Counted from the first letter of the stretch, positions 43,526 through 53,835 are shown. The stretch: DNA of 64,000 nucleotides from Corynebacterium glyciniphilum AJ 3170 (GCF_007673095.1 NZ_VDYZ01000003.1:173962-237961); one strand, 5' to 3'. Numbers and translations: made by a program. The notes: generated by a model from the sequence alone, not told the origin.

Positions 43526-44625
43526 TTCTTGTTCGCAGAGGTTGTATTAAAACGGAACTCCACGACGTCGCCGTCCTGCATCACGTACTCCTTGCCTTCC
43601 TGGCGGACCTTGCCGTGGTTACGGGCCTCGGCGACGGAGCCGTACTCGTCCAGATCGGAGAACCCGACGATTTCGGCCTTGATGAAGCCTCGCTCGAAGT
43701 CGGTGTGGATCACTCCGGCAGCCTGAGGAGCGGTCGCACCCTGCGGGATCGTCCAGGCGCGTGCCTCCTTCGGTCCGGCCGTGAGGTAGGTCTGCAGGCC
43801 GAGCGTGGCGAATCCGGCCTTGGCCAGCGTCTGCAGCCCCGGCTCGTCCTGCCCCACCGAGGCCAGCAGCTCGGCAGCCTCCTCGTCGTCGAGCTCCAGA
43901 AGTTCCGCCTCGGTCGCGGCATCCAGGAACACACAGTCCGCCGGGGCCACGAGATCCCGCAGTTCCTTCTGTCGGGACTCGTCGGTCAACACCGCCTCAT
44001 CGGAGTTGAAGACGTAGAGGAACGGCTTGGCGGTCATCAGGTGAAGCTCACGGACCGCAGCCAGATCAAACTCCCCGGAGACGGAGGCGGAGTACAGCGT
44101 CCGTCCGTCCTCCAGGATCCCCTGCGCCTGCTTGGCGGCGGTAGCCTGGTCGGCCTTCTCACGGTCCTTGCGTCCCTCCTTCTCCAGGCGGGGCACGGCC
44201 TTCTCCACGGTCTGCAGATCAGCGAGGATGAGTTCGGTCTCGATCACGGAGATGTCGGTCGCAGGATCGACGCGACCGTCGACGTGGATCACGTCGTCAT
44301 TCGAGAAAGCACGCACAACCTGGCAGATGGCATCTGCTTCACGGATGTTGGCGAGGAAGGCGTTGCCCATCCCCTCACCTTCGGAAGCACCCTTGACGAT
44401 GCCGGCGATGTCGACGAAGGACACGGTGGCCGGCAGGATCCGCTCGGAAGAGTAGATCTCCGACAGGCGGTCCAGACGCGGATCGGGAAGTTCGACGAGG
44501 CCGACGTTCGGCTCGATCGTGGCGAAAGGGTAGTTCGCCGCGAGGACGTCATTGCGGGTCAGGGCATTGAACAACGTGGACTTACCGACATTGGGCAGGC
44601 CGACGATTCCGAGAGTTAGGGTCAC
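43522..44625 (-). CDS. ychF: YchF/OLA1 redox-sensing P-loop ATPase, C-terminus altered by island
   Basis: 367 residues from GTG 44625 ([17 protein letters not shown]), consistent with other YchF; ATG 44634 is a close alternative. Walker [10 protein letters not shown] is at residues 8-16; a coiled-coil and a C-terminal TGS domain ([22 protein letters not shown]) follow. The last residues [12 protein letters not shown] differ from the common EFxFNV end because the island joined at the VEF codons (43555-43563). The protein is expected to be functional. Confidence 0.93.
   Translation of the reverse strand: MTLTLGIVGLPNVGKSTLFNALTRNDVLAANYPFATIEPNVGLVELPDPRLDRLSEIYSSERILPATVSFVDIAGIVKGASEGEGMGNAFLANIREADAICQVVRAFSNDDVIHVDGRVDPATDISVIETELILADLQTVEKAVPRLEKEGRKDREKADQATAAKQAQGILEDGRTLYSASVSGEFDLAAVRELHLMTAKPFLYVFNSDEAVLTDESRQKELRDLVAPADCVFLDAATEAELLELDDEEAAELLASVGQDEPGLQTLAKAGFATLGLQTYLTAGPKEARAWTIPQGATAPQAAGVIHTDFERGFIKAEIVGFSDLDEYGSVAEARNHGKVRQEGKEYVMQDGDVVEFRFNTTSANKK
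43555..43563. repeat. right attachment-site repeat of the island
   Basis: GAACTCCAC, identical to 14167-14175, lying in frame within ychF codons for V-E-F. Island DNA supplies the codons beyond it. Confidence 0.8.
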
Positions 44626-44796
44626 GGCGCCCATCCTAACCCGTGTCGTCCCCGCCTCGGCGCCCACCCCCGCACGTGCGGGTCCTGACGAAACCGTTCC
44701 CTAACTGTCTGTTTCCTGGAAGTCTGGTGGGAATCTAGGATAGATTCGATTTCTTCAGTTCACCTGCCACAACTAGACACCCGGAGGCCCACGCAC

Positions 44797-46458
44797 ATGT
44801 CTGCAGACTCTCCTTCCGGGCCGCAGGTCGGATCCGACGGCAAGGACGGAAAGGTCACCCGCGACACGTTCAACTCGCGGCTCCTCTTCCTCTTCGCCGC
44901 CATCGGTTCCGCCGTCGGCCTCGGCAACATCTGGCGATTCCCCTACGTCGCCTACGAATCAGGGGGCGGTGCCTTCCTCGTCCCCTACATGATCGCCCTG
45001 CTCACCGCCGGCATTCCTCTGTTGTGGATGTTCTTCGCTCTCGGCCACCGCTTCCGGGGCTCTGCACCACTGGTCTTCCGTCGCATCCACCCCCGCGCGG
45101 AGATCCTCGGGTGGTTCCAGGCCGGGATCTCCTTCTTCATCGCCGTCTACTACGCCGCGATCGTCGGCTGGGCACTGCTCTACACGATGAAGTCCTTCAC
45201 CAAGGGATGGGGAGAGAATCCCGGTGACTACTTCTCCGGCGAGTTCCTCCAGGCAGACACGGAGACCGTGTTCTCCGGCAGTTTCGTCATGCCCATCCTG
45301 ATCACGATGATCGTCGTCTGGGTCGTCGTTCTCGCGACTCTGGTTCTGGACGTGAGCAAGGGTATCGGGCGTCTCAACGTCATCTTCATCCCCCTGCTTC
45401 TGGTGCTGTTCATCGTCATGGTGGTCCGCGCACTGTTCCTCGACGGTGCCGGCACCGGCCTGGATGCCCTCTTCACCCCGGACTGGAGTGCCCTGACCGA
45501 CGCCTCCGTCTGGATCGCCGCATACGGACAGATCTTCTTCTCCCTGTCCATCGGCTTCGGCATCATGATCACCTACTCCTCCTACCTGAAGCCCCGCTCG
45601 AACCTGACCAGCACCGGTCTGGTCACCGCTTTCGCCAATTCCTCGTTCGAGGTGCTGGCCGGCATCGGCGTGTTCGCCGCACTCGGGTTCATGTCCGCCG
45701 CGTCCGGAATCCCGGTCAGCGAAGTCGCCACATCCGGTATCGGGCTGGCGTTCGAAGCATTCCCGACGATCATCAACCAGATGCCCGCCGGGGAGATCTT
45801 CGGCATCCTGTTCTTCGCCAGCCTCGCGATCGCAGGTGTCACCTCACTGATCTCCATCGTGGAGGTCGTGGCCTCCGCCGTCCGTGACAAGTTCGACCTG
45901 CCTCGCCGCACCGCGGCACTGGCGGTCGGCATCCCGATGGCCGTCCTGTCCATCCTCGCGTTCTCCGCGACCAGTGGACTGGTGACCCTGGACGTCATGG
46001 ACAAGTTCACCAACAACATCGGTATCGTCCTGGCTGCACTGGTCGCCATTATCGTGGTCGGGGTCCTGACCATGCGGATCAATGAACTGGAGCAGCATCT
46101 CAACGCTGTATCGTCCTTCAAGGTCGGCCCGACATGGCGCACATTCCTGATGTACGTGACCTCCGTGATCCTCACTTTCACGCTCCTCAGTGAAGTCTCC
46201 ACACTCCTGGACGAAGGCTACGGCGGTTACCGGGACAGCCAGGTCTTCACCTGGGGTTGGCTGCTGATCATCGTCATCGCAGTGGGCGGTGTCATCATGC
46301 ACGCTGTTCCCTACCGCAGGAAGTCCCTCGTCCTGGACGGAACACCGGGGTCTGACTTCGGTGTTCCCCCGGGCGGCCGTGGACGTGGAGTCCCCAACCC
46401 ACTTGCCGGTGGCCCCACCGCCACCTCCGCACCCAAGGAAGAAGGAGCGACCCGATGA
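44797..46458 (+). CDS. metP: MetP-type sodium-dependent methionine/alanine transporter (NSS family)
   Basis: 553 residues with about twelve membrane segments. GSAVGLGNIWRFPY in the first helix is the sodium and substrate site signature of NSS (LeuT-type) symporters. Long C-terminal region with Gly/Pro. In Corynebacterium, MetP needs the small subunit MetS, which is encoded next with a four-base overlap. Together they import methionine or alanine with Na+. Confidence 0.9.
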   Translation: MSADSPSGPQVGSDGKDGKVTRDTFNSRLLFLFAAIGSAVGLGNIWRFPYVAYESGGGAFLVPYMIALLTAGIPLLWMFFALGHRFRGSAPLVFRRIHPRAEILGWFQAGISFFIAVYYAAIVGWALLYTMKSFTKGWGENPGDYFSGEFLQADTETVFSGSFVMPILITMIVVWVVVLATLVLDVSKGIGRLNVIFIPLLLVLFIVMVVRALFLDGAGTGLDALFTPDWSALTDASVWIAAYGQIFFSLSIGFGIMITYSSYLKPRSNLTSTGLVTAFANSSFEVLAGIGVFAALGFMSAASGIPVSEVATSGIGLAFEAFPTIINQMPAGEIFGILFFASLAIAGVTSLISIVEVVASAVRDKFDLPRRTAALAVGIPMAVLSILAFSATSGLVTLDVMDKFTNNIGIVLAALVAIIVVGVLTMRINELEQHLNAVSSFKVGPTWRTFLMYVTSVILTFTLLSEVSTLLDEGYGGYRDSQVFTWGWLLIIVIAVGGVIMHAVPYRRKSLVLDGTPGSDFGVPPGGRGRGVPNPLAGGPTATSAPKEEGATR

Positions 46459-46634
46459 GCACAACAGCAATCGTCATGATGGTCCTGTTCATGGTTTTCC
46501 TCTGGGGCGGCCTCGTCCTCGCCGCTGTCAACCTCAGGAATCATTCCGATGAAGAGTCCGGGGACCTCGGCACCGCCCCCGGTACCGACGACGAGACTCT
46601 CATCCTGCACGCCACATCCCACCCCGCGGGGTGA
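46455..46634 (+). CDS. metS: MetS, small subunit of the methionine transporter
   Basis: 59 residues beginning MSTTAIVMMVLFMVFLWGG, one hydrophobic helix and an acidic tail. ATGA overlap with metP shows translational coupling. The size and single helix match MetS of corynebacteria. Easily missed because of its size. Confidence 0.85.
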   Translation: MSTTAIVMMVLFMVFLWGGLVLAAVNLRNHSDEESGDLGTAPGTDDETLILHATSHPAG

Positions 46635-46678
46635 GTACCCGGCCCGTCCCGATGACGCACACCGCGTTGTAGGGCACA

Positions 46679-48292
46679 ATGGGTCGGGTGAGCAGTGATT
46701 CCAAGAACAACAACGGGTCCTCCGGGCGGAAGAAGTCCGGGGGACCGAACAGCCCCGACCCACGCGATGTCGTCGACGGCCGGGACTTCGCCGATATCCT
46801 CATGGGATCCGGCCGTATGGACCCCGAGTCCTCGCTGCCCATCCCCGGAGAGGATTCGACACCGGTGAAGAGTCCTGCCGAGGCGTCCCGGGACTCGATC
46901 TTCCTGGAAGACGATCCGGCCATGCAGGAACCGGACGATCAGTCCGCGGTCCTGCAGTCCGACGAGAAGGCCGGGCCGGGAGAAGAACTCCGCGACCGTG
47001 CCGAAGTCATCGGCACATCAGCCCGGTGGGCGGCAGGCTGGAGCCTGCGGTTCCTGGTGGTCGCAGCGGCGCTGTGGGTCCTCGGTTTCGCCCTGTCCGG
47101 GCTCTGGACGGGCATCCTGCCGGTCATCCTGGCGATCATCGTCTGTACCGTCCTGTGGCCGGTCGTGCGTCTGCTACGCAAGGGGCACGTGCCCAATGCG
47201 CTTGCGGTGCTGCTGACCATCATCCTGTTCTTCGCCGTGATCGGCGGCATCATCGCCGCGATCGCCCCGAGCGTGTCCAAGCAGATCCCCCAGCTGGTCG
47301 ACAGCGGTGCCAGAGGTATCGAGCAGATCCAGGAATGGGTCGCCGGTCCCCCGCTGAATCTCCAGAGTGACCAGATCGACAACATGATCGACCAGGCCAC
47401 CAGCTGGGTCCAGGACCAGACCGACCAGATCACCCAGACCGCCATCACGGGCGTGTCCGCGGTCACGTCCGGCGCCATCACCCTCTTCGTCATGCTGGTG
47501 CTGATCTTCTTCTTCCTGAAGGACGGCGAGAAGTTCCTGCCGATGGTTCGCCGTATCACCGGCCGTCGTGTCGGGTGGCACCTGACCGAGGTGCTGACCC
47601 GCTGCTGGAACACACTGGGTGGCTTTATCCGGACCCAGGCCATCGTCAGCTTCGTCGACGCGTTCTTCATCGGCCTCGGCCTCGTTATCATGGGTGTTCC
47701 CCTCGCCGGACCGCTGGCGATCATCACCTTCTTCGGTGGTTTCATCCCGATCGTCGGTGCTGTCACCGCCGGCGCACTCTCGGTGCTGATCGCGCTCGTG
47801 GCGAACGGGTTCACGACGGCGTTGATCATCCTGGCTGTCGTCCTGGCTGTCCAACAGCTCGAAAGCAATATCCTGCAGCCCGTCCTGCAGTCACGTGCGA
47901 TGAAGATGCACGCGGTTGTCGTCCTGCTGTCCGTCACGGTCGGCGGCGGTCTCTTCGGCATCATCGGCGCATTCCTCGCCGTCCCGGTGGCCGCGTTGAT
48001 CACCGAGGTCTTCCGTTACATCGGCGACCTCACAGACCTGGCGACCGGAGAGAAGCACTCCAAGGACATCACCTTCGCCACCACCGCCGGCAAACAGACC
48101 GGTGCCCAGCGTGAGCAGGCCGCCCAACGATGGCAGGACTGGAAGAAGTCCCTGACGAGTGACGAGTCCGGCGAGCCCAAGCCGTTCAGCCGGTTCCTCG
48201 CACCGCTCCTACCCGACGACAAGGATGACAAGGACGGTAGAGACGACAAGGACGACAAGCCGCGTGACGACTCTGCTTCGAAGCAGTCGTGA
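46679..48292 (+). CDS. AI-2E family transporter (PerM-like)
   Basis: 537 residues from ATG 46679. Residues 1-120 are hydrophilic; eight or so membrane helices follow, with the family-typical segment IVGAVTAGALSVLIALVANG and QQLESNILQPVLQSRAM. The C-terminus is very acidic/basic mixed (DDKDDKDGRDDKDDK). The family includes autoinducer-2 exporters and Na+/H+ antiporters; the substrate here is unknown. Confidence 0.85.
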   Translation: MGRVSSDSKNNNGSSGRKKSGGPNSPDPRDVVDGRDFADILMGSGRMDPESSLPIPGEDSTPVKSPAEASRDSIFLEDDPAMQEPDDQSAVLQSDEKAGPGEELRDRAEVIGTSARWAAGWSLRFLVVAAALWVLGFALSGLWTGILPVILAIIVCTVLWPVVRLLRKGHVPNALAVLLTIILFFAVIGGIIAAIAPSVSKQIPQLVDSGARGIEQIQEWVAGPPLNLQSDQIDNMIDQATSWVQDQTDQITQTAITGVSAVTSGAITLFVMLVLIFFFLKDGEKFLPMVRRITGRRVGWHLTEVLTRCWNTLGGFIRTQAIVSFVDAFFIGLGLVIMGVPLAGPLAIITFFGGFIPIVGAVTAGALSVLIALVANGFTTALIILAVVLAVQQLESNILQPVLQSRAMKMHAVVVLLSVTVGGGLFGIIGAFLAVPVAALITEVFRYIGDLTDLATGEKHSKDITFATTAGKQTGAQREQAAQRWQDWKKSLTSDESGEPKPFSRFLAPLLPDDKDDKDGRDDKDDKPRDDSASKQS

Positions 48293-48314
48293 GGATCGGG
48301 TAACATCAGCGCCC

Positions 48315-49112
48315 GTGACTTCTGACACCACTGACGAGTCCGCCCCATTGAACCGCAGGGGCCTGATTCCGGTATGGGCCCCTCTCCTCGTGATGGCGGC
48401 CGTGGTCCTCACCGGGATCGTGCTCGGCGGGGTCGGAACCGCCTACATCGTGCTCTTCGCCGTCTCGGCGGTCGTATGCACTGCCCTGGTCGAACTTCGT
48501 GGACTGTTCCTCACCGTCGTCCTGTTGCCTGCGTACTGGTTCTTCGGCATCACTGGGGCGGGATTGGCCGGAGACACTCCGACGTCGGCGGGGTCCAGCC
48601 TCAGGACCACTCTGATCACCGCCGCCTACCCCGCGATCGAGAAGTTCCTCTGGCTGGCCGGCACATTCGTCATCTGCGTGATTATTGCCGTCGTGCGTCA
48701 GCGGATCGACGCCGCGGTACTGCAGAGTCAACACCGGCGCGAGCGCTCCCGCCGTCGCCAGATGAGTGATGCAGAACAGAACAACCAGCGTCTGAACGCG
48801 CGGGTGCGCGACTACGACCGCACGTCGGATCGGGCACGGAACAACCGTGCCGACCGTCCGGACCGGAACGCGCAGACGACCCGGCCATACCGGACGAGCA
48901 GCGACGCCACTGACGCTCGGGAAGAACGCCCCGCGGGCGACTATCCCCGGTATTCTGCGTCTTTCGATGAAAACCGTCCTCCCGCTACCCGGCGGGAAGA
49001 GACGGAGAAGTCCGACAGCACCGAAACCCGCACCCGTACGGCCGCAGAGCTCCGGGAAGCGAGTCGTCGCCGTCGGTCACGCAGTCAGGACCGTCCCCTC
49101 GACATGGACTAG
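48315..49112 (+). CDS. actinobacterial membrane protein with charged C-terminal tail (possibly DUF6542)
   Basis: 265 residues from GTG 48315. Four membrane helices (about 15-120) are followed by a long Arg/Glu/Asp-rich, probably disordered tail of about 120 residues. The layout and position near ispH suggest the actinobacterial DUF6542 group, assigned weakly. It starts 22 bases after the AI-2E gene. Confidence 0.65.
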   Translation: MTSDTTDESAPLNRRGLIPVWAPLLVMAAVVLTGIVLGGVGTAYIVLFAVSAVVCTALVELRGLFLTVVLLPAYWFFGITGAGLAGDTPTSAGSSLRTTLITAAYPAIEKFLWLAGTFVICVIIAVVRQRIDAAVLQSQHRRERSRRRQMSDAEQNNQRLNARVRDYDRTSDRARNNRADRPDRNAQTTRPYRTSSDATDAREERPAGDYPRYSASFDENRPPATRREETEKSDSTETRTRTAAELREASRRRRSRSQDRPLDMD

Positions 49113-49113
49113 T

Positions 49114-49149
49114 ACCCCCGGAACCGTCTGACGCGATGATTCCGGGGGT
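49114..49149. terminator. bidirectional terminator
   Basis: ACCCCCGGAA (49114-49123) and TTCCGGGGGT (49140-49149) form a perfect 10-bp stem between the convergent membrane-protein and ispH genes. No long T-run on either side. Confidence 0.65.
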
Positions 49150-49153
49150 GTAG

Positions 49154-50197
49154 TCAGCTGGCGTTCCGGGCGGGCCGTAGTTCACGCGGCAGCGAGAAAA
49201 CCAGGTCCTCAGTGGCGGTGGTGACTTCCTCGATGCTGGAGAATCCGTGCTCTGCGAGCAGGTCCAGCACACCTCGCACGAGCAGTTCCGGGACCGAGGC
49301 GCCCGAGGTGACCCCCACCGACGTGACACCGTCGAACCATGCCGGGTCCACCTGTTCCGCGTAGTCGACCAGGTGGGACTCCTTCGTCCCGTGCTGGAGC
49401 GCCACCTCGACCAGCCGCTTCGAGTTCGACGAGTTCTGCGACCCCACCACGATCATCAACTCGACCTGCGGGGCAATGGCCTTCACCGCGACCTGCCGGT
49501 TCTGGGTCGCATAGCAGATGTCGTCGCTCGGTGGCGTCTCCAGTTGCGGGAACTTCTCATGGAGGAGTTTCACCGTGCGCATCGTCTCGTCGACGCTCAG
49601 GGTGGTCTGAGAGAGCCAGATCAACTTGGCGTCCTCGGGGAAGTCGAGCGCATCGACATCCTCCTGCCCGTCGACCAGGTGCACCACGTCCGGCGCTTCG
49701 CCGGCGGTCCCCTCGACTTCCTCGTGACCGTGGTGACCGATGAGGATGATCTGGTAGCCCTGCTTGGCGAACCGCTTGACCTCGTTGTGCACCTTCGTCA
49801 CCAGCGGGCAGGTGGCGTCGAAGGTCTTCAGGTTCAGCTGTTTCGCCTCCAGGTGCACCTGCGGAGAGACCCCGTGGGCGGAGAAGACGACATTTGCACC
49901 CTCCGGCACCTCCGTCGTCTGGTCGACGAAGATGACACCGCGTTCCTCTAGTGTCTTGACGACATGCTTGTTGTGCACAATCTCCTTGCGGACGTACAGG
50001 GGTGCGCCGTGCTTCTCGAGCGCCTTCTCCACTGTCTCCACGGCTCGGTCGACGCCGGCGCAGTAGCCACGCGGCGCCGCCAGCATCACCCGCTTGCTGT
50101 CACGCCTGTCGGCGTCCGGCCTCGGGTTGTCGATGGTGGTCGTCGGGGCAGTTGTGGTGAAGTTATCCACAGGTGAAGCCTCAGTCATGTCCCCCAT
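49154..50197 (-). CDS. ispH: 4-hydroxy-3-methylbut-2-enyl diphosphate reductase
   Basis: 347 residues. [28 protein letters not shown] and ICYATQNRQ hold the three cysteines of the [4Fe-4S] cluster. Last enzyme of the MEP pathway, giving IPP and DMAPP. ATG 50197 has GAGG nine bases upstream; ATG 50188 is possible. Divergent from xseA, start codons only 26 bases apart. Confidence 0.96.
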   Translation of the reverse strand: MGDMTEASPVDNFTTTAPTTTIDNPRPDADRRDSKRVMLAAPRGYCAGVDRAVETVEKALEKHGAPLYVRKEIVHNKHVVKTLEERGVIFVDQTTEVPEGANVVFSAHGVSPQVHLEAKQLNLKTFDATCPLVTKVHNEVKRFAKQGYQIILIGHHGHEEVEGTAGEAPDVVHLVDGQEDVDALDFPEDAKLIWLSQTTLSVDETMRTVKLLHEKFPQLETPPSDDICYATQNRQVAVKAIAPQVELMIVVGSQNSSNSKRLVEVALQHGTKESHLVDYAEQVDPAWFDGVTSVGVTSGASVPELLVRGVLDLLAEHGFSSIEEVTTATEDLVFSLPRELRPARNAS

Positions 50198-50223
50198 GCT
50201 ATCGGACCTCTACAATCAGAGCC

Positions 50224-51579
50224 ATGTCAGATGCCTCGCCACCGTCAGGTTCACCACCGTCACCGACCTCTGCGGAATCACCGTGGCCGGTCCACGTGGT
50301 CAACGACAAGGTGAAAGGGTGGATCGAACGTCTCGGCCATCTCTGGGTGGAAGGGCAGATCACCCAGGTCAACATGAAACCGTCCTGGAAGCTCTCCTAC
50401 ATCACCCTGCGTGACGTGGAGAAGGAGCAGTCCATCCCGCTGACCTGCTCGACATCGATGCTGCGTTCCATGCCCACACCGCTGAAGAACGGTGACCGGG
50501 TGGTGGTCTACGGCAAACCGGCCTTCTACTCGGGTCGTGGCTCATTCTCCCTGTGGGTCTCACGTGTCCAGCATGTCGGTGTCGGAGAGTTGCTGGCACG
50601 GATGGAGCAGCTCAAGCGTGCGCTGGACGCTGAGGGGCTGTTTGACCTCCGCCTCAAGCGCCCTCTTCCGTTCCTTCCCCGCCGGGTCGGTCTGATCACC
50701 GGGCGGGGTTCCGCTGCGGAACGGGATGTCCTGGCCGTCGCCCACGATCGGTGGCCCGCAGTCCAGACCGAAGTCATCAACACCGCGGTCCAGGGGCCCC
50801 AGGCAGTGCCGCAGGTCCTTGCCGCGCTCCAGCAACTGGAGTCCGATCCACGGGTCGACGTCATCATCGTGGCCCGCGGCGGTGGTTCGGTGGAGGACCT
50901 CCTCCCCTTCTCGGAAGAGGCCCTGGTCCGTCAGGTGAGTCGGATGACCACACCGGTGGTCAGCGCCATCGGTCATGAACCCGACAACCCGATTCTCGAC
51001 AACGTCGCCGACCTCAGGGCAGCCACACCGACGGACGCCGCCAAACGTGTCGTCCCGGACGTCGCCGCTGAAATCGAGCTCGTCACCGAACTCAGGGACC
51101 GCGCCGCCGGGGCCCTGCGGTCCTGGGTCGCCAATGAGCAGCGGGGCCTGTCCACCGTCCGCTCCCGGCCTGTCCTGGCCGACCCCCTGCTGCCGATCCG
51201 GCGCGAACAGGACCTCGTGTCCGAAGCCCGGGAGCGCAACGACCGCGCATTGGGGATCACCATCCGGGACATGCGCTCCCAGATCACGTCGCTGAAAGCA
51301 CAGGTCAACGCCCTGGGTCCGTCACAGACCCTGCGCCGCGGATACTCCGTGGTGCAGGTGCTCCCGAGAGACCACACACCACCTCAGGTTGTGACGACAG
51401 TTGACGACGTCACACCGGGTTCCCAGTTGAGGATCCGTGTCCTTGACGGATCCGTCACCGCCGCGGCCATGGCGGTACAGCGCGCCGAGGGAACCCCCGC
51501 ACCAGCCCCGGACGACGCATCCACGTCCTCCAGCCCAGACCGAAACACCGACCGAAAGGACCCCACCACCGATGAGTGA
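50224..51579 (+). CDS. xseA: exodeoxyribonuclease VII large subunit
   Basis: 451 residues from ATG 50224. An OB-fold domain (about 25-120) is followed by the catalytic domain with [13 protein letters not shown] and [13 protein letters not shown], and [20 protein letters not shown] -10-like box at 50211-50216 would put transcription at or next to the ATG, so the mRNA may be leaderless. With XseB it degrades single-stranded DNA. Confidence 0.95.
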   Translation: MSDASPPSGSPPSPTSAESPWPVHVVNDKVKGWIERLGHLWVEGQITQVNMKPSWKLSYITLRDVEKEQSIPLTCSTSMLRSMPTPLKNGDRVVVYGKPAFYSGRGSFSLWVSRVQHVGVGELLARMEQLKRALDAEGLFDLRLKRPLPFLPRRVGLITGRGSAAERDVLAVAHDRWPAVQTEVINTAVQGPQAVPQVLAALQQLESDPRVDVIIVARGGGSVEDLLPFSEEALVRQVSRMTTPVVSAIGHEPDNPILDNVADLRAATPTDAAKRVVPDVAAEIELVTELRDRAAGALRSWVANEQRGLSTVRSRPVLADPLLPIRREQDLVSEARERNDRALGITIRDMRSQITSLKAQVNALGPSQTLRRGYSVVQVLPRDHTPPQVVTTVDDVTPGSQLRIRVLDGSVTAAAMAVQRAEGTPAPAPDDASTSSSPDRNTDRKDPTTDE

Positions 51580-51853
51580 CAGCGACGACAAGCAGACATT
51601 CCGCCCCCTGGAGGAACTGAGCTACGAGCAGGCCCGTGATGAACTGGTGGAGGTCGTCAAGATCCTCGAGCTCGGGCAGATGAGCCTCGATGAATCACTG
51701 CGATTCTGGGAGCGGGGGGAGGAACTCGCCGCCTACTGCGAGCACTACCTCGACGGCGCCTCCGAGCGGGTGGAGGCGGCCCTGCAGAACCGCCGCGACA
51801 CCGACCCGGAGAACTCCTCCGACGAGGAGAATGGGCCGGAGGAGTCAGAGTAG
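51572..51853 (+). CDS. xseB: exodeoxyribonuclease VII small subunit
   Basis: 93 residues from ATG 51572, overlapping xseA by eight bases. [36 protein letters not shown] is the XseB signature. Acidic tail ([10 protein letters not shown]). Subunit of the exonuclease VII complex. Confidence 0.95.
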   Translation: MSDSDDKQTFRPLEELSYEQARDELVEVVKILELGQMSLDESLRFWERGEELAAYCEHYLDGASERVEAALQNRRDTDPENSSDEENGPEESE

Positions 51854-51921
51854 CCCGGACTAGGTGTGGTTCCCCGTGAGCTCGTCAACCTGATGTCCAC
51901 AGAGCCCCCTGAGAGGTTTCC

Positions 51922-51991
51922 GCCGAAATAGTTCTAGCCCCGAGCACACTGCCGGGAAAAATACGTGCCCGAGGCTAGAACTATTTCCGGC
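51922..51991. repeat. large palindromic element between convergent genes
   Basis: Two arms of about 26 bases (51922-51947 and 51965-51991) pair around a 17-base loop with two mismatches and one bulge; core AAATAGTTCTAGCC / GGCTAGAACTATTT. Located between xseB and the DUF4245 gene. It may act as a bidirectional transcript end, or be a scattered palindromic repeat. No second copy was noticed in the window. Confidence 0.6.
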
Positions 51992-52038
51992 GCCGGGTCC
52001 TCGGCGTCGTCTGGCTCCCACCTTTAGGACGCGTGCAC

Positions 52039-52665
52039 CTAACCCGTGACGATCGGATCCGTCGACACGACCTTGTCGGCCAAGGTCTCGTAGATCTCAC
52101 CGGTGGCGGTGCCCGACAACAGCACGGTGGCTTCGCCCAGGTCGGCCGCCCAGATGGTGCGCGCGTCATCGCCGGTGAAAATCCGCCAGGTCACTGTGTC
52201 CCCACTGTCCCCACTGTTCCCGGCGGCCCCGAGCGTCTCCGCAGTCTTCCCGGAGGCCGAACTACGGTGCGAGTCGGTCTCCTCACGGTAGTCGTCGTCC
52301 ACGTCCGCGACAGCGTCCTCGAGTTCGGCGCCGGTCTGGGTCAGGGAGATGTAGTACTTCTCGTCGACGACCCACCCGGCGATCGAGGACGGCTCACCGT
52401 CCACGGTCGTCCGACGCCCTGAATTAGGCTCCCAGTTGTCCGGCACGTCCGGATTGCGCACCGGAATGCTCAGACTCCGCGCCTCGGTCCCCAGGATCGA
52501 GTCGATGTCCACCTCGTTGACCTGCCCCGTCGTATCGGCCGGGCCAGGGTTGTAGCTGCACAGTCCGGTGAAGCCGACAGAGAAGGCCATCACCAGCCCC
52601 AGCACGCCCAGCGAAATCAGCAGGTCGCGGGTGGAGGTGAACATGCGCGGTTTCTCGAGTTTCAC
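52039..52665 (-). CDS. DUF4245 membrane-anchored protein
   Basis: 208 residues from GTG 52665; a TTG at 52686 and an ATG at 52644 are in frame. One N-terminal membrane helix with TGLCSYNPG right after it, then an extracytoplasmic domain containing PVRNPDVPDNWEPNSG and VDEKYYISLTQT, as in the actinobacterial DUF4245 family near glpX. Function unknown. Confidence 0.85.
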   Translation of the reverse strand: MKLEKPRMFTSTRDLLISLGVLGLVMAFSVGFTGLCSYNPGPADTTGQVNEVDIDSILGTEARSLSIPVRNPDVPDNWEPNSGRRTTVDGEPSSIAGWVVDEKYYISLTQTGAELEDAVADVDDDYREETDSHRSSASGKTAETLGAAGNSGDSGDTVTWRIFTGDDARTIWAADLGEATVLLSGTATGEIYETLADKVVSTDPIVTG

Positions 52666-52803
52666 GGCATTGATTATTGCAGACAACCGTGCCCAGAGCC
52701 CTAACCGTCACCATCGGGCGACCGTGTGGGGACACCTGAGAGGAGTCGTGGAACAATGGAGGGCACCCCCGATGCTCTCCCGATATCAGAAAGCTGGTCT
52801 CCC

Positions 52804-53835
52804 ATGACTTCCGGACCCGACTCCGTCCCCACCCCTCCCGAGGCACTGCCTGCCTCCTCCCCGGACCGCAACCTCGCCATGGAGCTCGTCCGCGTCACCG
52901 AAGCGGCGGCGCTGGCCTCGGGCAAATGGGTCGGGCGCGGGAAGAAGGAGTCCGGCGACGGGGCCGCCGTCGACGCCATGCGACGGATGATCAACACGGT
53001 GCAGATGGACGGCACCGTGATCATCGGCGAAGGCGAGAAGGACGAGGCCCCGATGCTCTTCAACGGAGAACAGGTCGGCACCGGTGAGGGCCCGGCCGTC
53101 GACATCGCCGTGGACCCGGTGGACGGGACGACGCTGATGGCCGAGGGCCGCCCCAACGCCATCTCCGTTCTCGCCGCCGCCGAACGCGGGTCAATGTACG
53201 ACCCTTCCGCCGTGTTCTACATGAAGAAGATCGCCGTCGGTCCGGAAGCTGCCGGCAGCATCGACATCGAGGCCCCCGCCGCGCACAACATCAACGCCGT
53301 CGCCAAGGCCAAGGGCGTCCATCCCTCCGACGTCACCGTCATCGTCCTGGACCGTCCGCGCCACACCGACCTGATCGCCGAGATCCGCGCCGCCGGTGCG
53401 AAGGTCCGGCTCATCGGGGACGGCGACGTCGCCGGAGCGGTCGCCGCCGCCGGCGAGAGCCACGCCGTCGACCTGATGATGGGTACCGGCGGCACCCCGG
53501 AGGGCATCATCACCGCCTGCGCGATGAAGTGCATGGGTGGCGAGATCCAGGGCATCCTGGCCCCCACCGACGACGCCGAACGCCAGAAGGCCCTCGACGC
53601 GGGTCTCGCCCTGGACACCGTCCTCGGGACGAATGACCTGGTGTCCTCGGACAACTGCTACTTCGTCGCCACCGGTGTCACCAACGGTGACATGCTCCGC
53701 GGCGTGAGCTACCGGGCCGGCGGAGCGACCACCCGGTCACTGGTCATGCGCTCCCGGTCCGGCACGATCCGGAACATCGAGGCCACCCACCAGCTGCAGA
53801 AGCTCAAGGACTACTCGGTCCAGGACTACATCTGA
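52804..53835 (+). CDS. glpX: class II fructose-1,6-bisphosphatase
   Basis: 343 residues from ATG 52804; ATG 52756 would add 16 residues. [26 protein letters not shown] and [17 protein letters not shown] are GlpX metal and substrate motifs. It makes fructose 6-phosphate in gluconeogenesis and is the main FBPase of corynebacteria. Divergent from the DUF4245 gene. Confidence 0.95.
   Translation: MTSGPDSVPTPPEALPASSPDRNLAMELVRVTEAAALASGKWVGRGKKESGDGAAVDAMRRMINTVQMDGTVIIGEGEKDEAPMLFNGEQVGTGEGPAVDIAVDPVDGTTLMAEGRPNAISVLAAAERGSMYDPSAVFYMKKIAVGPEAAGSIDIEAPAAHNINAVAKAKGVHPSDVTVIVLDRPRHTDLIAEIRAAGAKVRLIGDGDVAGAVAAAGESHAVDLMMGTGGTPEGIITACAMKCMGGEIQGILAPTDDAERQKALDAGLALDTVLGTNDLVSSDNCYFVATGVTNGDMLRGVSYRAGGATTRSLVMRSRSGTIRNIEATHQLQKLKDYSVQDYI

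Larger units (their letters stand above)
14167..43563. mobile_element. integrative mobilizable island in the 3' end of ychF
   Basis: About 29.4 kb between 9-bp direct repeats. It carries a large serine recombinase near its right end, a relaxase with accessory protein, a coupling protein, a helicase with iteron-like repeats, two transposons, an efflux cassette, a Pycsar-type pair and a DNA modification/restriction pair. It lacks a recognisable VirB4-type ATPase or pore genes, so it looks mobilizable in trans rather than self-conjugative. The mixed base composition (AT-richer at 38.4-39.5 kb) shows it was assembled in steps. Confidence 0.85.
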
